64,000 nucleotides of DNA from Ricinus communis (lineage: Eukaryota > Streptophyta > Magnoliopsida > Malpighiales > Euphorbiaceae). Where the stretch lies: the NCBI RefSeq assembly GCF_019578655.1, contig NC_063265.1, positions 21,934,285 to 21,998,284 of the forward strand, in the 5' to 3' direction. A program made the position numbers and the translations under genes. Below the pieces are notes generated by a model that was given only the letters and a program-made list of their open reading frames with translations, made no database searches and was not told the origin of the DNA. The number at the start of each line of letters is the position of its first letter. The first letter of the stretch is position 1. Positions 47,147-59,700 of the stretch are shown here, piece by piece.

Positions 47147-49084
47147 TGTCATTTTAAGACCAAAAAAATTCAATAAATAATAGGTGCCATCCTAGCCCTC
47201 ATATTTTTAACCCCAAAACACATATTAATCCTCCATTTTAAATCCTAAAATTTCCTATATATATTCATCTCTTTCTTTTTTTTTTTCAATAATCTCTACA
47301 CACCCACATATAAAAATAAAATTCTAACCACCACATTTTTCTCTCTTCTCTTTCAACCTTTAAATCCTAAATATAAAAATACCGTACTCCTGTACACAAA
47401 TCAAGATCTCTAGGCAATATTTTTCAAGTTTTACACATCTTCTTCCATTCAAAAATATTTTAATTTGAATTTTCTATTAAAACCTACCATTTAAGGGTGA
47501 AAACTGATTTTAACACTATTAGCATGACTATAGGTTAAACAAATGGGTTTTGCTCTAAATATTCTTTTTTCATCACTATTTTATTTTTTATTTTGCATAA
47601 TTTAGAGCAAAACTCATTTGTTTTCCTCTCTATAGGTTGAACACAAACGGGTTCAACCCTAGACCCTTCGGATTCAAGCTGTTAGCATAAAACGGGGTTG
47701 TTTTGCACTTTCGGGCTTCTTGAAGTTTGAACTCGTACGGGCTTAGCCTATACCTGCATGAGTTCAACCTTAATAGTCTTGTGCATTTTTCTTTTAGTCT
47801 TTTCCTTGTGGTTTTATGATTTTAGGCTTCTAGAAGCCTAAACTCGTGCTGGTTTAAACTTAGTAGTCCTTATTTCACATTATTTATTATTTTGGTCATT
47901 GTTTCATTGTTTTATGGTTTCTAAAGGCTCACCTCGCCCAAGCTAACACTGAACCTACCCATGCTCAATCTAACCCCGCATTCGCAAAGTTTGCCAAACC
48001 TTTATTTTACCATTTTTTATTATTTTGGTCGTTCTTTTGCCATTTTAGGGTTCCTAGACCCTGAAGCTATGTGGGCTCACCTTTAACCTGCATGCGATAA
48101 GACTTTCCAGACCCTATTTTAATTAGTTTATGTCAATTTTAATTAATTACTTGCTTAATTATTTTTTTTACTTTCTACCGTTTAATTTCTCTATAATTGC
48201 ATGCTCTATTTATTATTCATTGCCTTTTTATTTATATTCATCTGTTTTGAGGCCTTATAATAATTCTTCCCTAAGTGTCCCGATCTCCTTATTCCCATTT
48301 CTTATATGTTTATCTTATTACTTTCTAGGTTCCCAGCTTACATGTGTAAACAACTAAAATTAATCTAGTATTTATGTGATCACTTCATATGTCAACTTTA
48401 GAACAAACTAAGCTTACTAATGTAAGCTTCCTGCATTTCATTATGTGTCCATCTCAAATGCTAAAATATAATAAATCTGACACTTAGACTTACGTAATAA
48501 AATTGGATTCTAATTTCGTCACCTTTCAGATGTGAAGGTAATAAAATTTAAAGTACCCAAGTACCTTTCCATTAGGACTAGTAAAAGTACCAATATGTCT
48601 TCCATATAGGACTAGTTAAGATACCAAAGTACCTCCTCCTTAGGTTACCTCTTGCTTTCCTTACCTCATATGCTAAAAGGTAAAAACGAACTGATGAATA
48701 AAATGAATATAGGGTAAAATCAGCTAAGATAATGTTATTCGGCTAGATTAAGCTTATTTATTCTGGTGGAGGCTAGCCATCACAGCTTATGGAGATAGGA
48801 GTGCTTTCATAAAACTTTTTTATTCGTACCTAACTTTCCAAACCTAGAATCTTTGATTTTAAGGAGGAAAAACTTTAGGCTCTCGGCAAGAGATACAAAG
48901 TCATCATACTCACTCTTGAAATATATTCTGATCTCATCAGGTGGCGACTCCTTCTCCAACTAGTCTTAAGACCTTTCGTAATCGCTTAGGAGCCTCAACC
49001 GAATGGCTCTTTTCAAAATGGAACTAGTACGAAGACCGATTCATTGACATAGTGACGAGGTCACACATCGCTTGGGGCAAGCCT
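47147..49084 (+). mobile_element. Probable solo LTR of a Tat-type element in the LINE
   Basis: It is non-coding and flanked on both sides by LINE sequence. The right part shares the Tat LTR 3' layout: a GGTGGCGACTCCTTCTCC block at 48940, then CTAGTC, then GTAATCGCTTAGGAG. The start is placed at TGTCATTTTAAGACC (47147). I could not confirm a target duplication, so both ends are approximate. Confidence 0.5.
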
Positions 49085-49121
49085 CGAAAAGCCATATTGC
49101 TAACTTTTTCCATGAAGAATA
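49085..49121 (+). pseudogene. LINE fragment before the copia insertion
   Basis: The frame FSMKN here joins directly to KRVQYYYLRDKLAKRLQGW at 54234 once the copia element and one GAATA copy are removed, confirming a single interrupted LINE. Confidence 0.7.
49117..49121. other. Target-site duplication GAATA (left)
   Basis: It is identical to 54229-54233 beyond the other LTR. Confidence 0.9.
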
Positions 49122-49546
49122 TGTAGAAAAATATGAACCTGATAGAGCAAAATCACAGCTAATAATTTGAGAAAATAAAGATAAAGTAAGACAAAATACA
49201 CAATAAAATACACAGATTTACGTGAAAAACCCCCAAACAAATTAGGGTAAAAACCACGGGAAAGGATAGAAGAATTTTACTATAAGAAAATAATAGGAGT
49301 TACAAACTCTCTATTTATAAAGGAGAAAATATTAAAATTCTCTCTTTATAATAGGAGAAAAATAATTGCTTAACTCTCTAATATTTTTCTCTTATTTTTG
49401 GGATGATAGAATAACAAGGTGAGGCCTCTATTATATAGGCTTGGAAGGTACCTCAACATTGTTAACTTAGCAATGTGGGAGAAATACTCCTCAAAAACTT
49501 AATAACTTAACAATGTGGGAGAGATACAAATCCCTAAATATCAACA
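49122..49546 (-). repeat. Copia LTR (3' in element orientation)
   Basis: This 425-bp LTR runs from TGTAGAAAAA to ATATCAACA. It retains a 30-bp segment near 49377-49406 (CTCTAATATTTTTCTC...) missing from the other LTR. Confidence 0.94.
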
Positions 49547-49561
49547 ATCTCCCACTTGAAG
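49547..49561 (-). other. Polypurine tract of the copia element
   Basis: The minus strand reads CTTCAAGTGGGAGAT directly before the LTR's TGTTG, a common copia arrangement. Confidence 0.85.
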
Positions 49562-49622
49562 ATTTGATTGAGGATCAGTCATATCTTCACACCGTTCTTT
49601 CTTCCTTGCCTTTCCATGTTGC

Positions 49623-49994
49623 TTATACTTTTATCAGGCCACTAGAGGATTGACACCAAATAAATTTATCAGTGTTAACTGCCTTCGTCAAAAAATCTGC
49701 TAGGTTGTCTTTAGTATGAATTTTTTGCATATCCACAGTGCCCTCTTCCACTTTTTCATGAACGAAGTGATACTGGACTCGTATATGCTTTGACTTTGAA
49801 TGAAAAGCTAGATTCCTTGCGAGATGCAAGGCACTCTCACTGTCACATAATAGAGGAATATGCTCTTGTTCGTGCCCGAGTTCCTCCATCATCATTTTCA
49901 ACCATACTGCTTCCTTACTAGCTTGTGTAGCTGCTACATATTCTACTTCTGTTGTTGATGTCGCCACAACCGATCGCAGCTTTGATACTGACAC
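49623..49994 (-). pseudogene. Copia RNase H
   Basis: The 123-codon frame reads SVVATSTTEVEYVAATQASK, then LCDSESALHLARN and HIRVQYHFVHEKVEEG. It contains the conserved Glu and Asp residues of copia RNase H. A frameshift at about 49995-50005 separates it from RT. Confidence 0.9.
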
Positions 49995-49999
49995 TCAGC

Positions 50000-51133
50000 T
50001 CATACGATGAGAAGTGTGAACACATACCCTGTAGTAGATTTGCTTTTATCAAGATCACTTGCATAATCTGAGTCAACATATCCTCTGATAATAAAGTCTG
50101 ATCCTCCATAACACAATGCAACATCTGAGGTTCCCTTAACATATCTTAGGATCCTCTTTACAGCATTCCAATACTCTCTGCCAGGATTCGCCATGTACCG
50201 ACTTACTACTCCCACTGCATGTGCAATGTCTGGTCGTGTACAAATCATCGCGAACATTAAACTCCCCACCATCGATGCATACGATTTTCGAGACATTTCC
50301 ATCCTTCCTTCTTCACTGCTAGGACTCATACTGGAGGATAATTTGAAATTAACAGGAAGTGGGGTAGAAATTGACTTACAATCTTGCATATTGAAGCGTC
50401 GCAAGACCTTCTTCAAATAATTTTTCTGAGAAAGCCAAATCTTCCTATTGTTTCTGTCTCGGTGAATTTGCATCCCTAGAATCTTGTTTGCTGGTCCCAA
50501 GTCCTTCATTTCAAATTCCCTAGCCAACTGTGCCTTTAGTTCTTCAATATGATCTTTGTTGGGGCCTGCTACCAATATGTCATCTACATACAACAGTAAG
50601 ATAATAAAATCACTTTTACCAAACCTCTTGAAATATGCACAAGGGTTTGCATTAAGTCTGTTGTATCCAAGGCTCATGATGAAGGAATCAAATCTCTTAT
50701 ACCAACACCTCGGCGCCTGTTTTAAACCGTATAAAGATTTGTTCAACCTACAAACCAAATTATGCTTTCCTTTTTCTTCAAAACCTTCTGGCTGGAGCAT
50801 ATAAATTTCTTCCTTAAGATCTCCATGAAGAAAAGCTGTTTTCACATCTAGCTGCTCTAGATGTAAGTCAAATGTAGCACACATCGCCAAGCCTACTCGA
50901 ATAGTTGTTAATCGAACCACAAGGGAAAATATTTCGTTGAAGTCAATCCCCTCCTTCTGAGCATATCCTTTCACCACCATTCTTGCACGAAACCGCTCCA
51001 CTTGATCATCACTATTTCTTTTGATCTTAAAGACCCATTTGTTGCCAATGGCCTTTCTTCCTTGTGGTAGTGGCACAAGCTCCCAAGTCTTGTTCTTATG
51101 TAGAGCTTCCATCTCTTCTTGCATTGCTGCCAT
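50000..51133 (-). pseudogene. Copia reverse transcriptase
   Basis: The 377-codon frame covers the whole copia RT, with NKTWELVPLPQGRKAIGNKW, LDVKTAFLHGDLKEEIYM, the catalytic box YVDDILVAG, LNKSLYGLKQAPRCWYKRF and the GSLMFAMICTRPDIAHAVG end. RT itself looks intact. An in-frame TAG at 51134-51136 sits just before it and the frame breaks after STTGYVFT. Confidence 0.93.
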
Positions 51134-51136
51134 CCA

Positions 51137-51542
51137 CTAAGATGCATCTGAACTGCTCATTACTTCTTGGAGAGTTGATGGCTCTCCGTCCTCAGTTAGA
51201 AGACAGTATGCGACATTGCTGCCTATATTATAATCTTTCTGCCAGGTTGGTGTAAATTTTATACGTTTTCCCTTTCCAAGTTCTGACTCTTCAAACTCGG
51301 CTGGCTCTTCAAACTCGACTGGTTCTTCCTCTTCGTGCTCTGGTACGCTTGGAAGAATCTTCTTCTGTAGACTTTCTTTCCACCTGTATAGTTGTAGTCT
51401 CTGAATTTTCTTTTGAAGTGCTATCATCTTCTCCCTTCAATTTATCTTCTAAGAAGATTACATCCCTGCTGATTATAACCTTGTGGGCAGTGGGATCCCA
51501 CAGGCGATACCCCTTCACACCATCAGCATATCCCAAGAACAA
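51137..51542 (-). pseudogene. Copia integrase-RT linker, frameshifted
   Basis: Two overlapping frames are present. Frame 51309-51542 starts with FLGYADGVKGYRLWDPTAHK and KVIISRDVIF. Frame 51137-51427 continues with an acidic stretch rich in Glu and ends before the TAG. A frameshift lies in their overlap. Confidence 0.8.
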
Positions 51543-51578
51543 ACACTTCCTGGATTTTGGATCCAGCTTTGTAGTTTC

Positions 51579-52055
51579 TTAGGTATTATACATCACATAC
51601 ACAGGACTTCCAAATATATGGAAGTTTGAATAATCAATTGGCTTCCCAGTCCACATCTCCATCGGTGTCTTTTGATCAATTGCTGTAGATGGATACTGGT
51701 TAATCACATAACAAGCGGTGTTAACTGCCTCAGCCCAAAATGCCTTATTCAGGCCTGCAGCTCCAAACATTGCTCTAGTTCTTTCTAACAGAGTTATGTT
51801 CATCCGCTCTGCCACTCCATTTTGTTGAGGAGTGTATGCCGTAGTGAACTGCCTCTTAATGCCTTCTTGCTTACAAAAGCTATCAAATTCATTACCTGTG
51901 TATTCTCCTCCATTATCTGTCCTCAAACACTTGCTATTATTGCCTAAATCAAGTTCAACCCGTGCTTTGTAAGTTTTGAAAACTGCAAATACATCTCCCT
52001 TGCTCTTGATAGGATACACCCAACATCTCCTGGAGTAATCATCGATGAAGGACAC
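51579..52055 (-). pseudogene. Copia integrase core
   Basis: It has the three catalytic acidic sites of the D,D,E core in context: SFIDDYSRRCWVY, LRTDNGGEYTGNEF and PQQNGVAERMN. NTACYVINQYPSTAID and KTPMEMWTGK complete it. A stop lies just before YVMYNT joins the linker. Confidence 0.9.
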
Positions 52056-52154
52056 AAAGTACTTAGCTCCTCCTAGTGATGAAACTGGTGCTTGCCATAC
52101 ATCAGAGTGAACTAATTCTAGAACATCCTTGCTTCTAGAATTGGATGTATTGAA

Positions 52155-52511
52155 CTATAGTCGATGCTGCTTGCTTGTTATGTAATGCTCACAAAAGGGT
52201 AACGACACATTTGTGAGATCAGGAAGTAGATTTTTCTCAGCAAGAACTTTCATGCCTTGTTCAGACATATGTCCAAGCTTCTGATGCCACACCATTGCAG
52301 ATCTCTCGCTTGAACTACTTGAAGCAATAGATGCTTCTGCTTCATGCACCGTCTCTCCCAAAAACATATACAAATTAGCAACAATTTTTTCTCCTTTCAT
52401 AATTACAAGCGCTCCTCGGCTAATCTTCATGATTCCTTTCTGAACTTTGATAATGCAATTAAGATCATCCAGCTGTCCTAGAGATAACAAATTCTTTTTC
52501 AGACCTTCCAC
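52155..52511 (-). pseudogene. Copia gag-pre-integrase and zinc-binding region
   Basis: It reads GLKKNLLSLGQLDDLNC and the HHCC zinc site beginning VWHQKLGHMSEQGMKVLAE. The last Cys pair reads C-E-H-Y, with Tyr in place of the second Cys. The frame ends in a stop soon after QHRL. Confidence 0.88.
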
Positions 52512-52514
52512 ATG

Positions 52515-53072
52515 TCACACTCCTTGAATAGTGCAGACTGTACTGTCATGCATCTTCAACTTGATAGTTCCAATGCCTATGATTTTTAAGACATTATCTT
52601 TACAACTATACACAGATCCTCCTAAGATAGGTTCATAATGATGGAACCATTCTCTTCGAGAGGTCATGTGATAAGTTGCTCCTGAGTCAAGAAGCCATAC
52701 ATCAGCAAATCTCTTCCTGCTCTCAGTTGATATTGTTGCTTCACAGCACAATACATTTCCATCATCCAAAGTGCATGCCACATTTCCTTGAGAATTGGAA
52801 TTCTTCAGACTCCAACAATCCCTTTTCAGGTGACCTTTCTTACCACAATGGTAGCATTTATAATTCTTCTTACTTTTTGATTTTGATCTACCATGATTGT
52901 GACTCCCATTTGGACCACGTTCTGTTGATCTCCCTCTTATCACCATCAAGGCTTCCACCTGTTGTGAACCTACCTGCTTGTCTTCCTTGTTCCTTCGCCG
53001 ATTTTCTTCTTCAAGAATAGCGGCTGCTATATCATCAAAGACTAGAATTTCGGTAACAACATTATTTGTCAA
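52515..53072 (-). pseudogene. Copia Gag C-terminus and protease
   Basis: It contains an intact CCHC zinc knuckle (CYHCGKKGHLKRDC) followed by the protease active site WLLDSGATYHMTSRREWF and the IGIGTIKLKMHDS block. Confidence 0.9.
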
Positions 53073-53132
53073 ACTGATGATGAGTTGATCATACGAATCA
53101 GGTAGACTTTGGAGTAGAAGTTCTGCACGTTT

Positions 53133-53546
53133 TTATGACTCTATTTTATAGCCCAAAGATGTGAGTTGAGAAAATAGAGTATTCAAGACATTAAGGTGCT
53201 CTGTCACTGAAGTAGATTCTGACATTCTTAATGTGTAAAGTTTCCTCTTAAGGAAAATTTTGTTGTGTAATGACTTGGCTTCGTACAGTCTAGTGAGGTG
53301 GTCCCAAATCTCCTTTGTCGTTTTCTTTTCTTCTATACTAGACAAGATCCCATCTGCAAGTGCCAGATGAAGGTTTGCAATAGCATTCCCATCCATCTCA
53401 TTCCACTTATTATCATCTGTGAGTGTTGTCGGTCGTTCACTGATAGCCGCAAGACAATTGTCTTTTCTCAATACAGCCTTTATCTTTAATTTTCACAGTG
53501 AGAAATTACTCCTGTTGAACTTTTCAATCTCAAATTTTGCTGCCAT
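53133..53546 (-). pseudogene. Copia Gag N-terminus
   Basis: The likely start ATG is at 53544-53546 (MAAKFEIEKFN). A TGA stands a few codons later, where Trp is expected in the SLWKLK block. It continues KDNCLAAI and then UBN2-type Gag to 53133, with KEIWDHLTRLYEAKSLHNKI. Confidence 0.85.
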
Positions 53547-53819
53547 TGCTTTTATCACAAACGGTGCCTTTTAGCTTGTAAAATGAACTGCAGTAATGAA
53601 CACAACTCACTAGGTAAGTTCCCAGGAAAGACTGGAGGGTCACAAGCGGACCTCTTAAATACCAATCTCCTTAGACAGAACCTTCCCTAAATTGTAAGTA
53701 TTCTTACTACTCCACACAAGCTCTTTTGCACCAAAGAGACCTCAAAAAAACCCTCTTCTGATGTGAAAGATCAGACTGAGCTGTAACCACCGAATTTTAA
53801 GAAATTTCTTGCCAACCAA

Positions 53820-53831
53820 GCTCTGATACCA
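53820..53831 (-). other. Primer-binding site of the copia element
   Basis: The minus strand reads TGGTATCAGAGC, a perfect initiator-Met tRNA primer site, two bases from the LTR. Confidence 0.93.
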
Positions 53832-53833
53832 AT

Positions 53834-54228
53834 TGTAGAAAAATATGAACCTGATAGAGCAAAATCACAGCTAATAATTTGAGAAAATAAAGATAAAGTA
53901 AGACAAAATACAGAATAGAACACACAGATTTACGTGAAAAACCCCTAAACAAATTAGGGTAAAAACCACGGGAAAGGATAGAAGAATTTTACTATAAGAA
54001 AATAATAGGAGTTACAAACCCTCTATTTATAAAGGAGAAAATATTAAAATTCTCTCTTTATAATAGGAAAAAAATAATTGCTTAATGATAGAATAACAAT
54101 GTGAGGCCTCTATTATATAGGCTTGGAAGGTACCTCAACATTGTTAACTTAGCCATGTGGGAGAAATACTCCTTAAAAAATTAATAACTTAACAATGTGG
54201 GAGAGATACAAATCTCTAAATATCAACA
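53834..54228 (-). repeat. Copia LTR (5' in element orientation)
   Basis: This 395-bp LTR is the same as 49122-49546 apart from a 30-bp deletion and scattered substitutions. Confidence 0.94.
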
Positions 54229-54233
54229 GAATA
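54229..54233. other. Target-site duplication GAATA (right)
   Basis: It matches 49117-49121. Confidence 0.9.
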
Positions 54234-56155
54234 AGCGTGTGCAATATTACTATTTGAGGGATAAACTAGCTAAAAGATTGCAGGGTTGGAGATTTAAATC
54301 TTTCTATATGGGTGGTAAATGACTCTCATCAAGTCAGTATTACAGTCCAATCCTCTTATGCTATGCAATATTTTCTGAATCCCTATGTCAATTTTAAAGG
54401 ATATTGAGCATCAATGTGCTCGATTCTAGTGGGACAGCAATGAAAATGACAAAGCTATGCACCAACAATCTTATATAAGCCAAAATGCAGTGGTGATATC
54501 AGTTTTAGGGGTTTGGTTATCTTTAACCAAGCCATGGTTGGTAAGCATATTTGGAGGTTAATTACCAAACATAATTCATCAATTAGTCAAGTCTTAAAGG
54601 GGAAATATTCTCTTAACGGACATGTGCTTAATGCAGGTCTAGAGGTAATAACCCCTCTTTCACGTGGCATAGCATGGTTTGGGGTATGAAGTTGGTAGCT
54701 CAAGGTATTAAGTGGCAAGAAGGGATGGGCACTCAATTAGTGTGTACTATAACCCCTCTTCTTCTACTACTCTTCCTCTAGAGATCATGGTTTCAAAATT
54801 ATATGATGTGAATGGGTAGTGGAATAAGGATTTGATTCATAGCCATTTCCTCCTTTTTAAAGTAGAGATTATTTTGCAAATTCCTCGGCCTCGATTTCAT
54901 ACTTTAGATGACTTATCATGGCACTATGATAAGAAAGGAAAATATACGGCGAGAAGTACTTATCATCTGGCGGTTTTTCTTTAGCCAATATTATTCTTGA
55001 ATCTCATGTAAGTAGCATGATGAAGTGGTGGAAGTATATTTGGGAGCTATTTGTTCCTTCTAAGTTGAGGATTTTCTTTTAGAAAGCTTGTGTTGATGTT
55101 GTTCCCTCTAACTTTAATTTGTTTAATCGTCATATAATGGATGATGTTAGATGTTTCCATTATGATTGCTATTTTGAGACTACAGCTCATGCTATTTTTT
55201 TCTGGCCATATGCTAGAGATGTTTGGAGTAGCCCACACAACTTGATTGTTGATAATCTTGAGAGGCTCGGGTTTTTGGACTTAATTATGCATATTCATTC
55301 TATCCTTGATCAATATGATTTTTTGGTGTCTTTAGCAGCAAAATAATAAATTTGTACGTGGTTTGTGTTCTCAAACCTGATATGGTTTGATAGTGGGCTT
55401 TGAGATCTTCTGAGGATTTTGCTCATGCACATTCTGTCCTTCATATAGCGAGTCCTAGTAATAATGTCGCAGGAGAACAGATTCGGTGGTGCAAACCAGA
55501 ATCGGGTTCATTTATATTGAATGTTGATGCCTCGCTTGACAAGCAAGGCGGTAGATTTGGGCTTGGAGCTATTATTTGGGATGATCAGGATTGTTGTATT
55601 GCTGCCGATACTTGGTTGAATATGGGTCGTGCTAATGTTGAGATGGCATAAATGTTTGCTATTATGGAAGGACTAATTTTAGCTCTTAAATGTTGTGTTT
55701 CAAGTCTAGCGATTGAGTTAGATGCTTTGGGAGTTATTAATCTTATTAATGATTATATAGTGACTTGTGATGTTGGTGTGTTAGTAGTTGATGTTCATTT
55801 GTTAGTAGATATAGTGCATGCTATCCGTTTCAACATGTTCGTCATCTTGGTAATTCAATAGCTCATGCTATTACTCGTCGTTCGCATTCTTTTGCAATGA
55901 GTATGGTGTGTGGCTTGAGGATGAACTTTACTTTTAATTTCATGACCTTGTTTCTAATGATATTTTGTAATTTCTTTTGAGGATTTTTGTTCCGTTTAGC
56001 CTCATGGTATGATGTGCTTTTTTTCTGGCTGGATTTTTTCTTTTTGAGTATTATCCAATCAGATATTTTAATGAGGCATCCTTTTGCAGGTATTTTTTGT
56101 AATTCTCCTTTCTTTAGAATGAAAGCTTTTCTTATTATCCAAAAAAAAAAAAGAA
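54234..56155 (+). pseudogene. LINE 3' part: RT thumb, zinc-binding domain, RNase H, poly-A
   Basis: It starts KRVQYYYLRDKLAKRLQGW. Many stops follow to about 55000. The reverse-transcriptase zinc-binding domain lies at about 55020-55260, with VPSKLRIFF, MDDVRCFHYDCYFETTAHAI and its last Cys replaced. A plant-type RNase H follows at 55490-55860, with FILNVDASLDKQGG and IELDALGVINLI. A TAA at 55649-55651 stands where the family has its second catalytic acidic residue. The element ends in an A12 run (56142-56153), the usual LINE tail. Confidence 0.8.
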
Positions 56156-56736
56156 TTGATATATTACAAAATTTGTGTAAAACGGGAAAAAAATTCTCCC
56201 AGTAGGATTTAGACTCTGGCTGGTAGGAGATTTTCGTTCGTAAGTTTACTTATTCAACCGGTAACCATTTCATAATTTCTCACTTCCACTTATGCTAAGG
56301 AGAAATCACTGAATCTCCTAAACACTTCAATTTTCAATTCATTTATCTTCTACTTACCCTAATTTTATGGCTAAATTATTTTTTTATCAAAGAGTTCTGC
56401 TACAGCTGAATGAGAAATCTCTACTACATGTCCTTTTATTTAGTAAATATTACTGCTTCTTGAATGAAAGATCTCTGCCTACATGTCCATCCTCCATCAC
56501 CTAAAACTACCCAGGTTTAGGTCAACTTTACCCTATTTTTTATAGTACAGTCATTAAGTTGATCAGTAGCCAGCACAACTCTCAAGGATCGGATACACGT
56601 ACATGGTTAGCTAATTAAAGTATAAGATCACCACATTCAAGCATGTGAACTGCTGAAAATATTTATTTCAGATGCATGCATGATGGTTCTTTTTTTTTTT
56701 CCTCTGGTTTTTCCGTCCATTTACAGTGTTGCAAGT

Positions 56737-56789
<53 letters not shown>

Positions 56790-59700
56790 CATTGACATTA
56801 TTGCTTTCTGAATAAAACAAAGATAAAAGCATTGGCCTGGAGAGGGTCCACATTTCTTCATCTCTGAAGAGAAGAAAAGTGTCCCTTTCATGGGACTCTA
56901 TCAACTGAGAAAGACCATATATAAGATCATCAACATAGCACGACCATAGATATAGATAGAGAGAAAAAGAAAAACCTATAACTTAGTGATATAAAATTAT
57001 TTTTAAAATCTCGCTTAATAATTTTGATATTTGAGTCGAATGGTATTTTTGATATAAAATTAGAGTGCCTATGTTTAAAGTCTGATCATCCTATGTTATT
57101 AATTAAATATTTAAATATAAAATAAAGTGAATCTATTTTCATTTATGCTTCAAGTAGAATAGCCATAGATAAAAATTATTAATAAATTCATATTCCGTTA
57201 AAAAATCTGTGAATGATCACAATTAGATATATAAAAAAATATAAAAAAATGTATAGTATAAAAAATAATTTTATTAATTTAATTTACTAAATAAATATTA
57301 ATCTTTCTTGACATAGTATTTATATTTAAAATTTGATCATCCAACCTAATTAATTAAATAATTTAGTATAAAATCAAATGAATGTATTTTTATGCATGCG
57401 GTCATTCACAAGTAATGATAGTTAAAAATATAAGAGTATTTTTAAAATTTCCACTCGAAAATCTGAACTTGGGAATAGGTAGAATACAAAAGGAAAAGAC
57501 AAATCATATAATAAATTCCAAAAGCTACGTCTTATTTACAATCCTACAAGAATAATGCAACAAGTTGGAAAGCTATGGCGGCTCACAACAAAATAAGATG
57601 GTGGGTTTCTCTTGTTCTTTACCCTGTAATTTATACGTATGTGTATATTGCAGTACTATAAAACATGAGCACCAAAAACAAATGTGCATCATTTTTATTA
57701 TAAAAATGTCTGTTTTTATTTTTATTTTTATGTTTCTAATTTTATATTTATTTGAAATTTATAAAAAGAAAAAAAGAAATTATTTTAACTAAAAAAAGGA
57801 CATAAGTGAGAAAGTGAAATAGAAATGATAAAATTGTGTTATGAAATGTATTGACTTACTAATGCCAAATCCATTTAAAAAATTTATCTATTTTGTTAGA
57901 ATTTAATTTGGTTATAACTAATTTTACATAGATTTGATGATTTAAAATATTAAATGAATTTTCGCTCTATTTAAAGTATATAAATTTTAATTTCATAAAT
58001 TTTATGAATTTTACTCGAACAATGTAAAAATATTTCAATATACGTAGTTTTTAGGTATAAAACAAAGTTAGTTGCCTAATAGAGTCAAATTTTATTGTCC
58101 ACATTACCGTTAATATAGTTTTGAGTTTTATTGCCCACATTAGCATTCATAATTAATGCATAGATTAAAATCTATAATTTCTAAAATTTACACAAAATTT
58201 AACGATAGCTATCATGGAACTATGATATGCGTAATTAATAATTTTGATTCTAATTTTAAAAATAATTTATTTAATCTAATGTGTTTCTAATTTTTAATTC
58301 TAAGATACCGTTGGTAACAAATTTTAAATCTATAAGTATTTGATTATTTTAATCATAATATTATAAAATGAATTTAAACTAGTCGTTACTTGTGTGTTGT
58401 ATGGTCGTTGTAATTATTTAGATTATAAGTTATTTATAATTTATTTAAACTAGTAGTTTATCCACGTATTGCAGTTAATATAATTATTATGACTATAAAT
58501 AATAATATAATTCGAGTTTACTAAAAGAAATATAACAGGATTTTTCAATATATTAGAATTATTTGTAATATTTTAAAAGTAACAATACATTAAATATTTT
58601 TTAAATTTTTTGTAAACTTTTTTTAATATTATAAGATTTTATTGGTTTCAAAAATTTATTAGTGTAATAATATATAGTTATTCTAAAAATATTTATTAAT
58701 TGATTTTAAGTATATATATAAAAGAGTCTAAATAATCCAAGAAAAGTAGAAGATATCAAAATTTCTTCCTTATCGTCCTAATTAAAACAATAGAATAAAA
58801 TGTAATTGGTACTATTAATACTGCATGTGCCCATGATGTATGATCTTTTCTTGTAGTGCTTCACTCTCCAAACTTATTAAATACCTCCAATTAGAATATA
58901 TACATAAAGTTGATTCATTTTATTATATTTTATTTTGAACTTAATTTATATATTGTGAAAATGAAAAAGCTTTTTTTCTCAAATAGATAGATGAAAAAGT
59001 TTTGTGATATCATTCAAAGACTTCCTTTGTATTTTGTTATATATACGTCCAGCAATATTAGAAAATAAACAAAAAAAAAAAGGGGAAACCTAATGATCCC
59101 AACTATCCTAATATTTACCAAATTCTCATATTTACTCTGCCTATCAAAATATATCAATTTGATCAATCATAGGTATATTTTTATACTGTGTTTAGTTAAA
59201 ATTCATAAAATTTATAGATTTTATTCATAAATTTAAAATTTTATTTATAAATCTAAAGTTTATATGTTTTAAATGAAGTGACAGTTATTTGAGAATACTA
59301 CATATTCAAATTTATGTAAAATTGGTTGTAACTAAACTAAATTCTAACAAAATAAATAAAATATTTAAATGAATTCTATATTAGTTTGTCAATATATTCC
59401 ATAGTACCAAAATATCTCCTTAGATTTTGTCATTTTCAATTTATTTTCTCTCTCATAATTGTTCTCAAATAAATGAATTTTTAATGGATTTCAATCAAAT
59501 AAAATAAAAAATATTGTAATTCATAAGGTATGAAAAATGTTCATTTGAAATGCCTTATAAATGTTTGTTTATTCGATTTAAATGAAATTTGCTAATTATG
59601 TCATCTTTTATTTTTTGAAAATTTCCATAAAATATTTTTATAAGATATTATGAAATTAAATTGATTGATTAATGTAGAAATTTAATCATTATGCCAGAGA

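Larger units (their letters stand above)
49122..54228 (-). mobile_element. Tork/Tnt1-type Ty1/copia element, full length, mutated
   Basis: The element is 5107 bp, with LTRs at 49122-49546 and 53834-54228, a perfect GAATA target duplication, and a PBS and polypurine tract placing it on the minus strand. All copia domains are present in order. Stops and frameshifts break the polyprotein, so it is inactive but relatively young. LTRs differ by about 11 substitutions by eye plus one 30-bp deletion. Confidence 0.94.

Noticed and set aside
57565..57792. Possible small gene with a Cys-rich start
   Set aside because: Its composition follows the AT-rich background. It has no homology I recognise, no promoter or splice context, and ends in a Lys-rich tail typical of A/T runs.
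58378..58460. Minus-strand Helitron ends at two ACTAGT words
   Set aside because: The expected perfect hairpin is missing at both, so they are mentioned but not called as elements.
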